Shown one piece after another: positions 5,882 to 7,987 of a stretch of DNA of 7,987 nucleotides. The position numbers were made by a program, and so were the translations under genes. The stretch's first letter is position 1. Every line of letters starts with the position of its first letter. Under the pieces are notes generated by a model that saw only the letters and a program-made list of their open reading frames with translations, was not told the DNA's origin and searched no databases. The DNA comes from Olsenella sp. (GTDB taxonomy: Bacteria; Actinomycetota; Coriobacteriia; Coriobacteriales; Atopobiaceae): the NCBI GenBank assembly GCA_015062715.1, contig SUUD01000087.1:1-7987 (forward strand), given 5' to 3'.

Positions 5882-5956
5882 GCAGGCCTCAGGACCTGTG
5901 GGAAGCCTGCGCGGCACACATCTTTCATGCAGGGGAAACATGGATGCATTACCATG
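5882..5956. other. Inverted repeats in the tRNA-Ala/glnN divergent intergenic region
   Basis: GCAGGC (5882-5887) pairs with GCCTGC (5905-5910), and a CAGGACCTG palindrome lies between them (5890-5898). Further on, CATGG (5939-5943) pairs with CCATG (5952-5956) around an 8-base loop that contains the palindrome ATGCAT. I found no convincing -35/-10 pair for glnN in the 148 bases between the tRNA promoter and the start codon. These repeats are the only structure visible and could be a leader fold or operator sites for nitrogen control. Confidence 0.35.
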
Positions 5957-5994
5957 AGTCAGTTACGTCACGAGACGACACGGAAGGACGTGCC

Positions 5995-7987
5995 ATGGCT
6001 CACGACAAGGTATCCGAGGAGTTTGGCAGCCTGCTCTTCACCGACGCCGACATGCAGGACCGCCTCCCCAAGCCCACCTACAAGAAGCTCAGGCGCGTCA
6101 TCGACGACGGCGAGCCGCTTGACCTCGACATCGCCAACGAGGTCGCCCACGCCATGAAGGAGTGGGCGCTCGAGAAGGGCGCCACCCACTTCACGCACTG
6201 GTTCCAACCGCTCACGGGCATCACGTCCGAGAAACACGACAGCTTCATCACCCCCAAGGGCGACGGAACCATCCTCATGGCATTCTCCGGCAAGGAGCTG
6301 GTCAGGGGCGAGACCGACGCCTCCTCCTTCCCCAACGGCGGGATGCGCGCCACCTTCGAGGCGCGCGGCTACACCGTCTGGGACCCCATGAGCCCCGTCT
6401 TCATCAAGGACGAGGTCCTGTGCATCCCCACGGCGTTCATCTCCTACACCGGCGAGGCCCTCGACAAGAAGACGCCGCTGCTGCGCTCCGAGGTCGCCGT
6501 CGAGCAGGCCGCCAAGCGCGTGCTCGCCCTCTTCGGGCAGGAGCCCCGTCGCGTGGTCACCACCATCGGCCCGGAGCAGGAGTACTTCCTCATCAGGGAG
6601 CAGGACTACGCCGCCCGTCCCGACCTCGTGCTCACCGGCCGCACGCTCTTCGGGGCCGCCCCGGCCAAGGGCCAGGAGCTCGAGGAGCACTTCTTCGGGG
6701 CGATTCGCCCCACCGTGAACGAGTTCATGAAGGAGCTCGACGACGAGCTGTGGAAGCTCGGCGTGCCTGCCAAGACCAAGCACAACGAGGTCGCCCCCTG
6801 CCAGCACGAGCTCGCCCCGATCTTCGAGCAGGGCTCCGTGGCAATCGACAACAACCTCCTCACCATGGAGAAGATGAAGCTCCTGGCCAGCCACCACGGC
6901 CTGGTGTGCCTGCAGCACGAGAAGCCCTTCGAGTACGTGAACGGCTCGGGCAAGCACGACAACTGGTCCATCGCCGCCGACGGCAAGAACCTCCTCGAGC
7001 CCGGCCCCGACCCCGAGCACAACCTGCGCTTCCTGGTCTTCCTCACCGCCCTCGTGGCCGCGGTCGACGAGCACGCCGACCTGCTGCGCGCCTCGGTCGC
7101 CTCGGCCGGCAACGACCACCGCCTGGGCGGCAACGAGGCCCCGCCCGCCATCATCTCGGTCTTCCTGGGCGACAGCCTGTGCCCCATCGTGGACGCCCTG
7201 ATCCGTAAGGAGCATGCCGAGGCGCAGGAGACCGAGGTCGTCGACCTCGGCGTGCCCGCGCTGCCCGACCTCATCCGCGACAACACCGACCGCAACCGCA
7301 CGAGCCCCTTCGCCTTCACCGGCAACAAGTTCGAGTTCCGCATGCCGGGGAGCCGCCAGAACCTCTCCGACCCCAACGTGGTGCTCAACACCGCGGTCGC
7401 CGAGCAGTGCGACCGCTTCGTGGACTACGTTGCCGATCGCGCCGACGAGGACTTCCCGGCCGTGGCCCTGCGCTGGGTCCGCCACACCCTGCGCGACCAC
7501 CGGCGCATCATCTTCGAGGGCAACGGCTACGCCGACGAGTGGGAGGTCGAGGCCGAGAGGCTGGGCCTGCCCAACCTCAAGACGACGCCCGAGGCGCTGC
7601 CCGCCATGGTCGACCCCGACAACATCGCCCTCTTCGAGCGCTACGGGGTGCTCTCGGCCACCGAGATGCGAGCCCGCTACGTCGCCAAGGCCGAGCAGTA
7701 CGAGAAGCTCCTCAACATCGAGGCCAACACGATGTCGAGCATGGTGCACCAGCTCTTCCTGCCCGCCATCTCGCGCTACTCGGGCGACGTCGCCACGAGC
7801 GTCGCGGCCAAGGCCGACCTGGGCATCACCTCACGCTCCGAGAAGGAGCTGGTGCAGCGACTCACCGACGGCTATGACGCCATCGCCGCCACCACCGCCG
7901 CGCTCGAGGCGAAGAACGCCGAGGCGCGCGCCACCGACGACGTCCAGCTGGCCTGCGAGCTCTATCGCGACGAGGTCATCCCCCTCA
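5995..7987 (+). CDS. glnN: Glutamine synthetase type III (C-terminus cut by right window edge)
   Basis: The enzyme makes glutamine from glutamate, ammonia and ATP and is a main route of ammonia assimilation. 664 codons are visible with no stop. GSIII proteins are usually about 700 residues or slightly longer, so roughly the last 30-60 residues lie outside. Type III features are clear: an N-terminal family-specific region with THFTHWFQPLTG (residues 64-75) and EKHDSF soon after, the catalytic GPEQEYF (192-198) with metal-binding glutamates, HNEVAPCQHE (263-272), NGSGKHDNWS (316-325, the ATP/metal loop) and NRTSPFAFTGNKFEFR (434-449). It lacks the adenylylation arrangement of type I enzymes, and its length alone excludes types I and II. 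The ATG at 5995 has GGAAGGA six bases upstream. ATGs at 5927 and 5954 are out of frame. The gene is divergent from the tRNA, so it is a separate transcription unit, and nothing in its coding sequence looks foreign. Confidence 0.97.
   Translation, partial: MAHDKVSEEFGSLLFTDADMQDRLPKPTYKKLRRVIDDGEPLDLDIANEVAHAMKEWALEKGATHFTHWFQPLTGITSEKHDSFITPKGDGTILMAFSGKELVRGETDASSFPNGGMRATFEARGYTVWDPMSPVFIKDEVLCIPTAFISYTGEALDKKTPLLRSEVAVEQAAKRVLALFGQEPRRVVTTIGPEQEYFLIREQDYAARPDLVLTGRTLFGAAPAKGQELEEHFFGAIRPTVNEFMKELDDELWKLGVPAKTKHNEVAPCQHELAPIFEQGSVAIDNNLLTMEKMKLLASHHGLVCLQHEKPFEYVNGSGKHDNWSIAADGKNLLEPGPDPEHNLRFLVFLTALVAAVDEHADLLRASVASAGNDHRLGGNEAPPAIISVFLGDSLCPIVDALIRKEHAEAQETEVVDLGVPALPDLIRDNTDRNRTSPFAFTGNKFEFRMPGSRQNLSDPNVVLNTAVAEQCDRFVDYVADRADEDFPAVALRWVRHTLRDHRRIIFEGNGYADEWEVEAERLGLPNLKTTPEALPAMVDPDNIALFERYGVLSATEMRARYVAKAEQYEKLLNIEANTMSSMVHQLFLPAISRYSGDVATSVAAKADLGITSRSEKELVQRLTDGYDAIAATTAALEAKNAEARATDDVQLACELYRDEVIPL

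Noticed and set aside
4845..5957. Plus-strand open frame across the radical SAM gene, the tRNA and the intergenic region
   Set aside because: It reads antisense through the tRNA and terminator and has no plausible start signals or domain.
5935..5985. GlnR-type operator upstream of glnN (GTTAC and GAAAC-like pieces)
   Set aside because: The half-sites are present only in part and the spacing does not fit the known gTnAc-n6-GaAAc pattern, so I do not claim it.
5927..6157. Small plus-strand frame starting at 5927 upstream of glnN
   Set aside because: It overlaps glnN out of frame, lacks a ribosome-binding site and reads into a certain gene.
5968..7749. Long open frame on the minus strand opposite glnN (about 593 codons)
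   Set aside because: It is a low-complexity mirror of the glutamine synthetase frame, and it would also cover the glnN start region.

Overview
The window is GC-rich chromosomal DNA from a high-GC Gram-positive bacterium, most probably a Coriobacteriia actinobacterium of the Olsenella/Collinsella/Atopobium kind. This placement is an inference. It rests on base composition and codon use (nearly all G/C third positions), a type III glutamine synthetase, and an arginyl-tRNA synthetase gene followed by what looks like an actinobacterial rho gene with a long basic, Ala/Pro/Glu-rich N-terminal extension. No mobile element, CRISPR array, integrase or phage gene is visible, and the region looks like core chromosome.

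Layout, left to right. Positions 1-509 (minus strand) hold the first 169 codons of a gene running off the left edge, most likely transcription terminator Rho. Its leader (510-689) carries a candidate extended -10 promoter and a palindrome at the presumed start point. A clear intrinsic terminator (724-759) ends argS (784-2628, minus). Between argS and pncB lies a 13-bp hairpin immediately next to the argS -10 element. Then come three closely spaced minus-strand genes, transcribed right to left: a PflA-like radical SAM protein (4716-5672), a small lysine-rich coiled-coil protein with one C-terminal membrane helix (4287-4676), and nicotinate phosphoribosyltransferase pncB (2758-4242). Upstream of them is a tRNA-Ala(CGC) gene (5730-5805) with a textbook -35/-10 promoter and an intrinsic terminator. 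A divergent 189-bp region rich in inverted repeats separates the tRNA from glnN (5995 to the right edge, plus strand), a type III glutamine synthetase lacking only its last few dozen residues.

How the genes relate. argS and the tRNA gene serve translation, rho serves transcription termination, pncB salvages nicotinic acid into NAD, and glnN assimilates ammonia. The least understood part is the radical SAM / tail-anchored protein / pncB cluster. The radical SAM enzyme has no visible glycyl-radical partner here, the membrane protein is of unknown function, and there is almost no room for a promoter between the tRNA terminator and the radical SAM gene. I see no strong evidence of a wholly new system. 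The best leads are this cluster, the repeated Rho extension and the hairpin/promoter overlaps.
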